From UBA6244 sp963676875 (GTDB lineage Bacteria; Bacteroidota; Bacteroidia; Bacteroidales; F082): a stretch of 64,000 bases of DNA. The stretch lies in assembly GCA_963676875.1 (NCBI GenBank), contig OY781436.1, forward strand, positions 4,278,001-4,342,000. The letters run 5' to 3'. The notes below the pieces were generated by a model. That model did not search any database. It was not told the origin of the DNA and was given only the letters and a program-made list of their open reading frames with translations. Both the position numbers and the translations under genes were made by a program. Shown piece after piece: positions 35,201 to 43,458 of the stretch. The number at the start of each line of letters is the position of its first letter. Positions within the stretch are counted from its first letter, which is position 1.

Positions 35201-36478
35201 TTAACGCATGATTTCCTTAGCGTAATTTTTCCAACTCATATCCTTAGAGGTGGCGGCAACGTTTTCCCGATTGATGGGGTGTTCGATGCTTTTAATCATC
35301 TGTTTAGCCATGGATTCCACGTTATTAGGCTCGGCCAGATAGCCGTTGTAGCCATCTACCACCGTTTCCGGAAAATGTCCTACCCTGGTGGCCAACATGG
35401 GCATATTGAAATTGTACCCGATGGATTCAACTCCTGAAGGCGTAGCCGTGAGATAGTACAACATGATGCTGTCGCTTACCTGAAAATACAATGGCACCTC
35501 CTCGTTGGGAACAAAATCATTTCTGACATGTACTTTGTCTTGAAGATTTAGCTCTTCAATCAATGCCAACGGATTGTAATCTTGTTCGTTATCCTGTTGT
35601 TTTAAAAACACCTTCTTGGCTATGCCAAAGGTGGCACTTTTTATGCGGGTACTCCATTTTTTGTTGTCGAGGGTGTTCCAAAAGGATTCGCCCACCACCA
35701 ATAAACTTACATCGTCGCGTTGATCTGCCACTCGCGCGAAGGCCTGAATCACATTGTGCAAGCCTTTGTATTTGCGAATAAAACCAAAATACAGAAACAC
35801 ATATTTCTTCAGGTTCATCTGTTTTTTGGCGGCATCCATGTCGAAATTGGGGTCGGGCTTAAACATATCGTAAACCGGATGGTAGAGTTTAAGCACTTTC
35901 TGACCGTTACCGATGATGATTTGGCCACGTTCAATTACTTCAAATTTTCTTTGTGGGAAAAGTTGTTTCAGCTCATCCACCGTTTTAAAGGCATGAACAA
36001 CATACGAATCAGCGTGTTGAATACCATATTTGGTGAATTTTTTATCCAGCGAACTTCCCTCCTTTTGAATAACGAAATGCAGGTCGAAATACACCTCCAT
36101 ACCCTTATTTTTCCTGAGTTTTTTGGCAATATAACCCAATGGAATTCCCTGAATGGCAATGGCCCATTGAAAGACCACTTTATCAGGTTCTAAGCCTTCG
36201 ATAAGCTTCACCGTGGCTTTCCAGGTAGCCGGATTGTTGTAGTTGGTAATGTAATGCACCTTGATGTTGGTTCCTTCCAACTGATCGACCTTGCTTTTGC
36301 GGTCGATGAAATCACGGGGAATGATGGCCGGATATTGCTGTGTCCACGAAACAATATGAACCTCAGTATCTTTTAATTGTTCGAATGCTTTGGCCAGGGA
36401 AGTGTTGTAGTTGGCAATACCGCCTTTAAACATTGGTCCCGGACCAAAACAAACGATGGTTTTTTTGTGCTTCACCAT
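35201..36478 (-). CDS. Glycosyltransferase, GT4-like (GT-B fold)
   Basis: A 425-residue cytoplasmic GT-B glycosyltransferase. The N-domain begins with VCFGPGPMFKGGIANYNTSL, where the sugar-nucleotide loop lies. The C-terminal donor site has GVESIGYNFNMPMLATRVG, the family's E-x7-E-like region, and the central FGFIRKYKGLHNVIQAFA is the classic GT4 strand-helix. Sugar and acceptor are unknown. It is last in a four-gene operon (DUF4199, GT2, SDR, GT4) with 15-base spacing, suggesting surface glycan or glycolipid synthesis. Confidence 0.8.
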   Translation of the reverse strand: MVKHKKTIVCFGPGPMFKGGIANYNTSLAKAFEQLKDTEVHIVSWTQQYPAIIPRDFIDRKSKVDQLEGTNIKVHYITNYNNPATWKATVKLIEGLEPDKVVFQWAIAIQGIPLGYIAKKLRKNKGMEVYFDLHFVIQKEGSSLDKKFTKYGIQHADSYVVHAFKTVDELKQLFPQRKFEVIERGQIIIGNGQKVLKLYHPVYDMFKPDPNFDMDAAKKQMNLKKYVFLYFGFIRKYKGLHNVIQAFARVADQRDDVSLLVVGESFWNTLDNKKWSTRIKSATFGIAKKVFLKQQDNEQDYNPLALIEELNLQDKVHVRNDFVPNEEVPLYFQVSDSIMLYYLTATPSGVESIGYNFNMPMLATRVGHFPETVVDGYNGYLAEPNNVESMAKQMIKSIEHPINRENVAATSKDMSWKNYAKEIMR

Positions 36479-36493
36479 GCTAAAATGGTTGTT

Positions 36494-37543
36494 TTATTTC
36501 TGGAGTTTCTTTAGTTGTGCTTCGTAAACACGGCGCATACCTTCTTCGATGGAAATCTTAGGCATCCAGCCAAATTTTTCCTTTACAAGGGTCATGTCGG
36601 CATAGCGGGAATGTACCCCTACAGGCTTGTCCAACAGCGGTTTAATGGGAGGATTGTATCCTGCTATTTTGGTGAAAACCTCTATGAGTTCAAGGAAAGA
36701 GGTGAGCTTACCTGATCCTATATTGTAAGCAGACCCGTCGCTTACATTGTCCATAAGCAGCTGGATAAAGTCGATGATGTCGTCGATATGCACGAAATCG
36801 CGGCCTTGCTTACCTGATCCCCAAACTTCAAAGGGCGACTCATGTTTGGCAGCTCTTTCCGCAATGGCGGGTGTGGGATAGCTTGTTTCCTGATCTTCTC
36901 CATAGCCGGAAAAAGGACGAATACACACGATGGAAATGCCATAGTGTTTGGCAGCAATTTGTGCCAGAAATTCGCCGGTAAGCTTGGTCCAACCATAGGT
37001 CATGTCAGGGGTTCCGAGATTTTTGGTAAAATCGATATCACTTTCGCGTAAAGCAATGGCTCCTTCGGTGGTTTGCAGGCTGGTGGGATAGGCTGCACTG
37101 GAGCTGGGATACAATACCCGTGCGGGTTTGTGGCGTGTAATCCAATAGAAAAACTCCGAGTCGATGCTTAAATCGAGGGCTACCATTAAAGGATCGCCGT
37201 CAATTTTCAGACGTCCGCCAACGATGGCTGCGAAATGAAATACATCGCTGAAACGATCGAAATCGAGCCCGTAGGTTTGCTGGATATAATCGGGCGTTTG
37301 GCGCATATAAAAAAGGAGGTTTCTGAAATCACCCTGCCAAAAAAGCAGTCGTTCGTCCTTGCCTATTATTTCCAGGTCTTTATTTTTCTTCGATACAAAT
37401 TCTCCCTCGTACCATTGATTGGGATGTCGGCCAATGCTTAAATCGTCCACCACAAATATGGTATCTTGTGTTGTTTTTAAAAGGCGCTTCACCACGTTTC
37501 GTCCAACAAAACCGCACCCACCCGAAACCAGATGTATTTTCAT
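36494..37543 (-). CDS. NAD-dependent epimerase/dehydratase (extended SDR)
   Basis: A 349-residue extended short-chain dehydrogenase. The NAD-binding GxxGxxG is GGCGFVGRNVVKRL at the start. The catalytic YxxxK is YGWTKLTGE, preceded by YPSSSAAYP, and a domain with VWGSGKQGRDFVHIDDIIDF matches nucleotide-sugar epimerases and dehydratases. It likely converts a UDP- or GDP-sugar for the adjacent glycosyltransferases. The active-site order fits GalE/RmlB-like enzymes, but the exact reaction cannot be read. 14 bases separate it from the upstream GT2 gene. Confidence 0.8.
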   Translation of the reverse strand: MKIHLVSGGCGFVGRNVVKRLLKTTQDTIFVVDDLSIGRHPNQWYEGEFVSKKNKDLEIIGKDERLLFWQGDFRNLLFYMRQTPDYIQQTYGLDFDRFSDVFHFAAIVGGRLKIDGDPLMVALDLSIDSEFFYWITRHKPARVLYPSSSAAYPTSLQTTEGAIALRESDIDFTKNLGTPDMTYGWTKLTGEFLAQIAAKHYGISIVCIRPFSGYGEDQETSYPTPAIAERAAKHESPFEVWGSGKQGRDFVHIDDIIDFIQLLMDNVSDGSAYNIGSGKLTSFLELIEVFTKIAGYNPPIKPLLDKPVGVHSRYADMTLVKEKFGWMPKISIEEGMRRVYEAQLKKLQK

Positions 37544-37557
37544 TTCTTTAAATTGAT

Positions 37558-38499
37558 TTATAGATTAATCTTTGTTTTTATTTGATATTTAGTTCGTTCG
37601 CGCGAACCTCTTGAAATCATTTCTGCCAAAAATCCGGTCATAAACAGTTGGGTTCCGATCACCATGGCCAGCAGTCCGAAATAAAATAATGGACGTTCGG
37701 TCATTTTATAAGCTGCCATAAAAAATTTGGCAAAAGCGAGGTAGGCGGCAATAACGAAACCCGAGAAAAACACCAGCGTTCCCATGGCGCCAAAAAAGTG
37801 CATGGGACGTTGGGCGAAGCGCGTAACGAAGTTGATGGAAAGCAAATCGAGGTAGCCTTTGATAAAGCGGTCGAAGCCAAATTTTGTGGTGCCGTATTTA
37901 CGTTTTTGGTGCACCACCACTTTTTCGTCAATTTTGGAAAAGCCCGCGGCTTTGGCGATAATGGGAATATAGCGATGCATTTCACCATATACCTCAATGT
38001 TTTTTACCACATCCTTTTTATAGGCTTTCAATCCGCAATTCATGTCGTGCAATTTCGACTTGAAAAGCTTACGAGAAGTCCAATTGAAAAATTTGGAAGG
38101 GATATTCTTGGCCAAAGTGGAGTCGTAACGTTTTTTCTTCCAGCCCGACACGATATCAAGGTTTTGTTCGGTGATCATTTGGTACAAACCGGGAATTTCG
38201 TCCGGACTATCCTGAAGGTCGGAGTCCATAGTAATAACCACCTCCCCTTCTGCTATCTTAAAACCTTCGTTGAGTGCGGCCGATTTACCATAATTTCTAC
38301 GAAACCGGATGGCTTTAACTTCAGGGTGTCCTGTGGCAAGTTGCTCAACCACAGCCCATGAGCCATCATTGGAGCCATCGTCCACAAAGATTAGTTCAAA
38401 TGAAAAATGATTGGATTTCATGACTTGAAAAATCCAATCATTTAGCTCTTTAAGGGATTCTTCCTCGTTATAAAACGGGATTACTACCGAAATATCCAT
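37558..38499 (-). CDS. Glycosyltransferase family 2, polyprenyl-phosphate type
   Basis: A 313-residue GT2 enzyme with a cytoplasmic GT-A domain (VVIPFYNEEESLKELN at the start, DDGSNDGSW, and the metal site ITMDSDLQDSPDEIP) and two C-terminal membrane helices (FFGAMGTLVFFSGFVIAAYL; LFYFGLLAMVIGTQLFMTGF). This is the DPM/GtrB form: it makes a polyprenyl-phosphate sugar that is flipped and used outside the membrane. It is the second gene in the operon, behind a DUF4199 membrane protein, a combination common in Bacteroidota. The final basic end (RERTKYQIKTKINL) is cytoplasmic. Confidence 0.87.
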   Translation of the reverse strand: MDISVVIPFYNEEESLKELNDWIFQVMKSNHFSFELIFVDDGSNDGSWAVVEQLATGHPEVKAIRFRRNYGKSAALNEGFKIAEGEVVITMDSDLQDSPDEIPGLYQMITEQNLDIVSGWKKKRYDSTLAKNIPSKFFNWTSRKLFKSKLHDMNCGLKAYKKDVVKNIEVYGEMHRYIPIIAKAAGFSKIDEKVVVHQKRKYGTTKFGFDRFIKGYLDLLSINFVTRFAQRPMHFFGAMGTLVFFSGFVIAAYLAFAKFFMAAYKMTERPLFYFGLLAMVIGTQLFMTGFLAEMISRGSRERTKYQIKTKINL

Positions 38500-38513
38500 T
38501 ATTGCTCTTTTTA

Positions 38514-39041
38514 CTAGGCGATACTTCTGTCTTCGCGCTTGGCAAAAATAGCAATTATTAGTGAGAGGATAACAGAAGTAATTAGGTTTACAATGAATCC
38601 CATCACCGACATCATGACGGGTGTTGTGAAAATGGACACCATTTTGAGTGCTTGTTCTACCTGTTCATCTGTCATGTTGGGATTTTGAGTTAGCATGCTT
38701 TCTTCCGATTTAAGCATAATTTCTGCAATAAGACCCGTGTCGATGTACATGACAAAGAAATAGGTAAAGATTCCCATGATAAGTGACGAAATAAGACCAA
38801 TGGCGAAACCGGAGCTAAAAGCTTTCCCGTAACTCATTACGCCATCGAGGTATTTATCACGATAAGTTACAATTCCCATATACAAGCCCAAAGCTAATAC
38901 GGTATAGATGGTATAATTCCAACTGGATTCGTTTCCCACATCGAGAAGGAAAAGAATGAGACGAAATACAATAAGGGCTAAACCCGTGTAAATTCCGGGC
39001 ATTAATCCTGCGGCAAAGGTTGAAGTGTTTTTTTGTTCCAT
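38514..39041 (-). CDS. DUF4199 membrane protein
   Basis: A 175-residue membrane protein of about four helices, with the DUF4199 core YLDGVMSYGKAFSSGF between the second and third. A hydrophilic loop (about residues 105-130, LTQNPNMTDEQVEQALK) sits between the last two helices. Function unknown. It leads the glycosyltransferase operon, 14 bases before the GT2 gene, so it may support polyprenyl-linked sugar transfer. The promoter for this operon should lie in 39042-39082, next to but divergent from the SRP RNA. Confidence 0.78.
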   Translation of the reverse strand: MEQKNTSTFAAGLMPGIYTGLALIVFRLILFLLDVGNESSWNYTIYTVLALGLYMGIVTYRDKYLDGVMSYGKAFSSGFAIGLISSLIMGIFTYFFVMYIDTGLIAEIMLKSEESMLTQNPNMTDEQVEQALKMVSIFTTPVMMSVMGFIVNLITSVILSLIIAIFAKREDRSIA

Positions 39042-39082
39042 GTGATTGATTTTAAATTCAGGTAAAAATAGTAAGATTTTTG

Positions 39083-39112
39083 TTGCCCGTTAACAAAGTA
39101 GTTGTATTTTTG
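39083..39112 (+). promoter_or_regulatory. Full Bacteroidota promoter for the SRP RNA
   Basis: TTG (39083-39085), exactly 19 bases, then TATTTTTG (39105-39112). Transcription would start near 39117, the first base of the RNA stem. Confidence 0.85.
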
Positions 39113-39116
39113 CCGC

Positions 39117-39213
39117 GGGTAAGTCTTATACGACCAGCTCCTACTGAATTCCCCCAGGACCGGAAGGTAGCAAGGGTAGGTGGTTGTAGCGGTGCGATAT
39201 AAGTAGCTTACCC
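39117..39213 (+). ncRNA. ffs: Signal recognition particle RNA (small SRP RNA)
   Basis: The conserved SRP apical domain is plain: CAGGACCGGAAGGTAGCAAG with GGTAGGTGG after it. The terminal stem pairs GGGTAAG at the 5' end with CTTACCC at the 3' end. A T run (39214-39220) ends it. It binds Ffh and targets membrane and secreted proteins. It has a perfect consensus promoter and its own terminator. Confidence 0.95.
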
Positions 39214-39316
39214 TTTTTTTATGCCCTGATATTTCGTCTTTGGGGGTCTATCCAGGTCATGGCAAGACATGAAAAATCTCATAATTCTTTTTCATTACCA
39301 AATACATAACATATCT

Positions 39317-39523
39317 AATACCGATTATGAATTGAAATGAGCTTTAAGTTCGCTTCGCTCCTGAAACCTCTTCAATTCTATATCGGCATTATACATCAAC
39401 AGCGCAGTGCTAACTTCAATTTATATATGGTATAAGTTCGCTTCGCTTCTGAAACCTCTTCAATTCTATATCGGCATTATACATAAACAGCGTAGTGCTA
39501 ACTTCAATTTATAGTTGGTATAA
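39317..39523 (+). repeat. MITE-like dispersed repeat array, A-B-B arrangement
   Basis: One A unit (ATACCGATTATGAATTGAAA) then two B units (AGTTCGCTTCGCTCCTGAAA to GGTATA), in plus orientation. It lies between the SRP RNA and the Sua5 gene. The second B differs at a few bases (CTTCTG, CATAAACAGCGTAG). Same family as the arrays at 22086 and 45362. Confidence 0.72.
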
Positions 39524-39611
39524 CAAAGAATTTTGTAAACAATCTTCAGTGCCCCTCTGATATTTTTACGATCAGACTTCCGGATTGCCCAAACTATTCA
39601 GCAACAATGCT

Positions 39612-39619
39612 TACCTTTG
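39612..39619 (+). promoter_or_regulatory. -7 element of the Sua5 gene
   Basis: TACCTTTG, 27 bases before the ATG at 39646; it follows an in-frame ATG at 39607, which is therefore not the start. Confidence 0.5.
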
Positions 39620-39645
39620 CCTGTCCAACAATTTTTCATAAAAAA

Positions 39646-40260
39646 ATGATATTACAGATTCATCCTGACAATCCTGCTCCCCGCCACATCAGGCAAGTGG
39701 TGGATACTTTAAATGCTGGTGGTGTGATAATTTTCCCAACAGACACGGTTTATGGTATGTGTTGCAGCATTGAGCAACCTAAGGCTGTGGATCGCATTGC
39801 CCGAATCAAAGGAATAAAGAAGGAAAAATCCAATTTTTCGGCCATTTTTAATGATTTGAGCATGTTGTCGGAATATACCAAACCCATCGATAACCATGTT
39901 TTTAAAATGCTTCGTCGCAACCTTCCCGGGCCGTTTACCTTTATTTTAAATGCTAATAACAGCATTCCACGGATTTTTCAGAGCAAAAAGAAAACCATCG
40001 GCATACGCATTCCTGACAACCTCATCGTCATGGACATTGTAACAGCTTTGGGACAACCTCTGTTGACTACCTCCATTCACGATCAGGATGAGATTGTTGA
40101 ATACACCACCGACCCATATATTATGGATGAAAACTACGGAAAACTGGTGGATTTGGTGATTGATGGCGGGCATGGTGGAAACGAGCCTTCCACCGTAATT
40201 GATTGTACCTCAGAAAATATCGAGATTGTAAGACAGGGCAAGGGAATTTTATTGGACTAA
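39646..40260 (+). CDS. Threonylcarbamoyladenylate synthase family (Sua5/YciO/YrdC)
   Basis: A 204-residue Sua5/YciO/YrdC-domain protein. The nucleotide-binding KxR-SxN-type signature includes FPTDTVYGMCCSIEQ near the start and KGIKKEKSNFSAIF; a later HDQDEIVEYTTDP and PSTVIDCT close the domain. Sua5-type enzymes make threonylcarbamoyl-AMP from Thr, bicarbonate and ATP for the t6A37 modification of ANN-decoding tRNAs. The fold also includes YciO paralogues, so the role is probable but not certain. It sits directly before tRNA-Lys, itself a t6A substrate, although with its own promoter. Confidence 0.85.
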   Translation: MILQIHPDNPAPRHIRQVVDTLNAGGVIIFPTDTVYGMCCSIEQPKAVDRIARIKGIKKEKSNFSAIFNDLSMLSEYTKPIDNHVFKMLRRNLPGPFTFILNANNSIPRIFQSKKKTIGIRIPDNLIVMDIVTALGQPLLTTSIHDQDEIVEYTTDPYIMDENYGKLVDLVIDGGHGGNEPSTVIDCTSENIEIVRQGKGILLD

Positions 40261-40284
40261 ATCGCAAAAAAGTCCCTGTTTTTC

Positions 40285-40314
40285 TTGGTCGGATTTAAAA
40301 AACTATTACTTTTG
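40285..40314 (+). promoter_or_regulatory. Full Bacteroidota promoter for tRNA-Lys
   Basis: TTG (40285-40287), exactly 19 bases, then TACTTTTG (40307-40314), 16 bases before the tRNA. Confidence 0.85.
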
Positions 40315-40330
40315 CACCCTCAAAACGGAC

Positions 40331-40406
40331 GATTCGTTAGCTCAGTAGGTAGAGCATCTGCCTTTTAAGCAGAGGGTCCCGAGTTCGAGCCTCGGACGAA
40401 TCACCA
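40331..40406 (+). tRNA. tRNA-Lys (anticodon TTT), CCA encoded
   Basis: The acceptor stem GATTCGT pairs with ACGAATC. The anticodon arm is TCTGC-CTTTTAA-GCAGA, so the anticodon is TTT (Lys). The T arm is CCGAG-TTCGAGC-CTCGG. Discriminator A and genomic CCA end at 40406. Followed by a strong terminator. Confidence 0.97.
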
Positions 40407-40410
40407 AAAA

Positions 40411-40437
40411 AGCCTCCCGAAAGTGAGGCTTTTTTTT
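40411..40437 (+). terminator. Terminator of tRNA-Lys
   Basis: AGCCTC and GAGGCT stem with a GAAAGT-type loop, then a T run. Confidence 0.88.
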
Positions 40438-40548
40438 GTGGGTATGAATCTTCAGGGACTTTTCAGAGGCATTTGATTTATCAAATCAACGCCAAGGGCT
40501 TTGCCATATTAATGACACATTGAGGTAAATATGGACGATGATTCTTGC

Positions 40549-41739
40549 CTAATGCTTCCCAAATTGCTTCCGAAAAATGCTGATGCCCAACGTAAATGAT
40601 ATGGTTTGATAACTGCTGGAATAATACACATAGCTGTTCAGCAAATCGCGGGGAGTACTGTAGCTGATTTCTCCGCTGAGCCATTGGTTGTAGCTGTATC
40701 CAATTCCTAATACGAGGTTTTTGGTCGGTTTAATTTGGATGGAACCGATTTCGTCGTTAAACGGCAGATCGAACAGGACTCCTGAAACAGACGCATACAA
40801 TCTTGATTTTTTGTTCAGAAACATGTAATAACAGATACCTATCGACAATTCCAAAGAGCTGTAGTCCACCACATTGGTAAAATAGGGTCGTGGGTCGGTG
40901 GTTTTGTATGATTGGTAAGTTGAACCAAATGTCAACCCCCATTTATTTTTGTTAAAAGGAAGCACAAACTCGGCCTCTAACCCAAGAGATAAACTCACTT
41001 CATGGTCGTATGCTACCTTATCTCTTGGGGGTTGGGAGTTTTCGACAGATAGCCACGACATTCGGATTCCCGGTCTGATTTTCAGATTTAGGGCATTGGT
41101 GTTTTTTCTGCCGCTGTAAGTGACCGATGGACAACTTTTGCATTCGTTGTATTTGGATACTATATTTTTTAAATCGGATTTGGTGTAAGTAGTGTTTTTA
41201 CATTGATCGCGGGTGATGGAGGGGCATTTCAAGCTGGTATAAAGCTGCGATTTGTACGCGTTGTTCGGCGTTACTTTGTTGTCCAAAATATATTCTTTCC
41301 TCACAAGTTGAAATATAGCAGAATCGTTTACTTTCAAAAAGAATTTTTTGTGTTTGGGCGATTCATAAAGGCTGGCACAACCTTCTATGTGGCATTTCAG
41401 AAACAATGTTTCAGGGGCAAATTCAGGTTCGATGTTGTGGCTCATGGTCAACAAATCATTGCCGGATTGGTCGATATCGACGGTAAAGCGCACGTATTTT
41501 GTTTCCGACACCCAGAATTCGCGGATATCCGTCATTTTCTCGGTCGTTGGTTCCCCGTTGTCCGACAGCTTGTATTCAATTTTTTCAGGAGTATTTACCC
41601 AATCAACATTTTTTATGAGGCACTCGGTTTTGGTTCCGTTGTTGTCGATAAAATACCCCGGCTCAAATTTTATTTGCGCGGAGAGTTGGGTTGACAGGAT
41701 GAGGATAAGAAAGAATGGAAATAGTTGTTTTGGGTTCAT
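40549..41739 (-). CDS. Secreted protein with C-terminal beta-barrel-like region, unknown function
   Basis: From the ATG at 41739 the product has 396 residues: signal peptide (about 1-21, STQLSAQ), a domain of ~190 residues (IKFEPGYFIDNNGTKTECLI, with several cysteines: CHIEGC, KCPSITRDQC, ECKSCP), and a C-terminal half with alternating aromatic strands (WGLTFGSTYQSY, LELSIGICYYMF, LVLGIGYSYNQWLSGEI, ISFTLGISIF) typical of a small outer membrane barrel. The cysteines could form disulfides in the periplasm. Not a known enzyme. A longer in-frame start at 41805 would overlap the upstream T9SS gene and has no signal. It follows that gene by about 50 bases and may be co-transcribed. Confidence 0.65.
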   Translation of the reverse strand: MNPKQLFPFFLILILSTQLSAQIKFEPGYFIDNNGTKTECLIKNVDWVNTPEKIEYKLSDNGEPTTEKMTDIREFWVSETKYVRFTVDIDQSGNDLLTMSHNIEPEFAPETLFLKCHIEGCASLYESPKHKKFFLKVNDSAIFQLVRKEYILDNKVTPNNAYKSQLYTSLKCPSITRDQCKNTTYTKSDLKNIVSKYNECKSCPSVTYSGRKNTNALNLKIRPGIRMSWLSVENSQPPRDKVAYDHEVSLSLGLEAEFVLPFNKNKWGLTFGSTYQSYKTTDPRPYFTNVVDYSSLELSIGICYYMFLNKKSRLYASVSGVLFDLPFNDEIGSIQIKPTKNLVLGIGYSYNQWLSGEISYSTPRDLLNSYVYYSSSYQTISFTLGISIFRKQFGKH

Positions 41740-41792
41740 AAATAACGCGTCTTTAGTTAATCTCACCATATTAATAACAATCACACCATGTT

Positions 41793-43337
41793 CTAATACA
41801 GCCACACCTTCGTTGTAAAAAGAGCACCTTCTTTCAAAATCTTGAGTATATATATCCCTTTTGGTAACTGGCTAAGTTCAACCGACGTTTCCTCGGTATT
41901 CAGCCCTTCGTATTGCAAAACCTGTTTACCTAATACACTGTATATCTTTATATTTGATATTTTTTCTGAATTAATCGTCCGAATATAAATGATGCCATTT
42001 GCAGGGTTGGGAAATACCTGTGGTTGGTTTTCACTTCCCTCCTCCTCTACCGCACCAATGATGGCTACACAACCATCTTCGACAGTCAAATCGATGTAGC
42101 TAGCTACATAATATTCCCCACTTTCGGTGCCGATATTTTCTGTCAGCACCATGGTTGAAGTGGGCGTGATGGATAGATCTGTACTTGAAATCGAAGCCCC
42201 AAAAACACATTCAAAGGTTTGTCCCAGCGAATCGGTTTTTATTATGCCTATTTGCGGATCGGAAGTATCGTGGGCTTTAACCGCCAATAGCGGGCCATTT
42301 CCAACCACCAGAAATCCATTGTCGGGAGCATTTACCATATCGGCTACTTTCATCATTAACTCTCTGGCCCAGATTGCATTTCCGTTGGCATCCACCTTCA
42401 TGAGAATGTCGGGCGACAATACCATCAGGTTTCCATCGTCGGATGCCAACATTTTGAGCCTGTTCACGTGAAAATCGAATGAGTAGGTGTTGTACTTTTT
42501 TGCCCACACCACATTACCTGAAAAATCTGTTTTCATGAGGACAAGTCGAAGATCATCCAAGGTGGCAAAAATGTAACCATCTTCCACGTTGATATGCTCG
42601 TACCACTTATTCCATACGTCGGAAGCCATGATGTATTTTTTCACCCACGACACCTCACCTTCCGGGGTTAACTTCATGGCAAATGTTTGGGCACCATTGG
42701 GTGGAGCGCCTTGGTACATGCCAAAAACCAGGTATCCTGTGTCGGCGGTTTGGGTAATGGAATAACCTGTATTGATATACATACCATCGCTGTACGACTT
42801 CGACCAGAGCAGTTGGCCTGTTGCGCTGAGTTTCATAATCACTGTTTTGGCAAATTGGGTGTCGTCGTTGAGCATGCCACAAACAATGATAAAGCCTTGA
42901 TCGAAAGTCTGCTGAACCGATTTAAACAAGGTAGTAGAGTCCAGACTGATGGATGTGGACCAAATGGTATCGCCGTTGGTATCGAAGTTTAAACAAAAAA
43001 TGCGACTGTCGCTATTGCCCTGTGCAAACGTTTGACTAGCCAGCAAAAAGGTGGAGTCCGCCAGTGTGATAATTTTTGGGTAGTCGCTTGCTCGACTGGG
43101 CTCTATCATTTTGTTCCATATGGCATTGCCCTCGCTATCAATTTTTAACAGGAGGTTTTTGTTGTCTAGCAAGCCAGCAACGATATATGCGTCGTCGAAT
43201 GAGCTTGCAACCGAGTAAGATCGCAAAGGCCATCCAACTTCATAATACACCTTTGAAAAGTTTATTTGCGCATAGCCAGAGTGTACGGCCATAAAAAACA
43301 AGACACTTAAAACAAATGGGAGTAATTTTTTTTTCAT
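41793..43337 (-). CDS. T9SS-sorted beta-propeller protein
   Basis: A 514-residue secreted protein. The signal peptide ends near residue 23 (HSGYAQ). The body has repeated propeller-type motifs: SFDDAYIVAG, TFDQGFIIVCG, TADTGYLVFGM and APDNGFLVVGNG, each on a blade of about 50 residues with W-x-K(S/M) strands. The last ~80 residues, starting VFPNPANGIIYIRT and ending TTKVWLY, are a T9SS type A sorting domain, so it is exported by the type IX system to the cell surface. Such propellers commonly bind carbohydrate or protein partners; no ligand is apparent. Upstream is a 120-bp gap to the PrsW gene. Confidence 0.75.
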   Translation of the reverse strand: MKKKLLPFVLSVLFFMAVHSGYAQINFSKVYYEVGWPLRSYSVASSFDDAYIVAGLLDNKNLLLKIDSEGNAIWNKMIEPSRASDYPKIITLADSTFLLASQTFAQGNSDSRIFCLNFDTNGDTIWSTSISLDSTTLFKSVQQTFDQGFIIVCGMLNDDTQFAKTVIMKLSATGQLLWSKSYSDGMYINTGYSITQTADTGYLVFGMYQGAPPNGAQTFAMKLTPEGEVSWVKKYIMASDVWNKWYEHINVEDGYIFATLDDLRLVLMKTDFSGNVVWAKKYNTYSFDFHVNRLKMLASDDGNLMVLSPDILMKVDANGNAIWARELMMKVADMVNAPDNGFLVVGNGPLLAVKAHDTSDPQIGIIKTDSLGQTFECVFGASISSTDLSITPTSTMVLTENIGTESGEYYVASYIDLTVEDGCVAIIGAVEEEGSENQPQVFPNPANGIIYIRTINSEKISNIKIYSVLGKQVLQYEGLNTEETSVELSQLPKGIYILKILKEGALFTTKVWLY

Positions 43338-43458
43338 AATGGATTTATTTTGCTGAAAATGTGCGGGTTCCTGTCAGGTGCCCAATCAATTTACAAATTT
43401 AATATTCTAATTGATATCGATGTAATCTGTTTGTGATAAATTGTCGTAAAAGCGCAAC

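Noticed and set aside
39114..39240. tmRNA or riboswitch at 39.1 kb
   Set aside because: The GGAAGGTAGCAAGG core and terminal stem identify it as SRP RNA.
39607..39646. Upstream ATG start for the Sua5 gene
   Set aside because: A -7 promoter box (39612-39619) lies after that ATG, and the extra residues do not fit the family.
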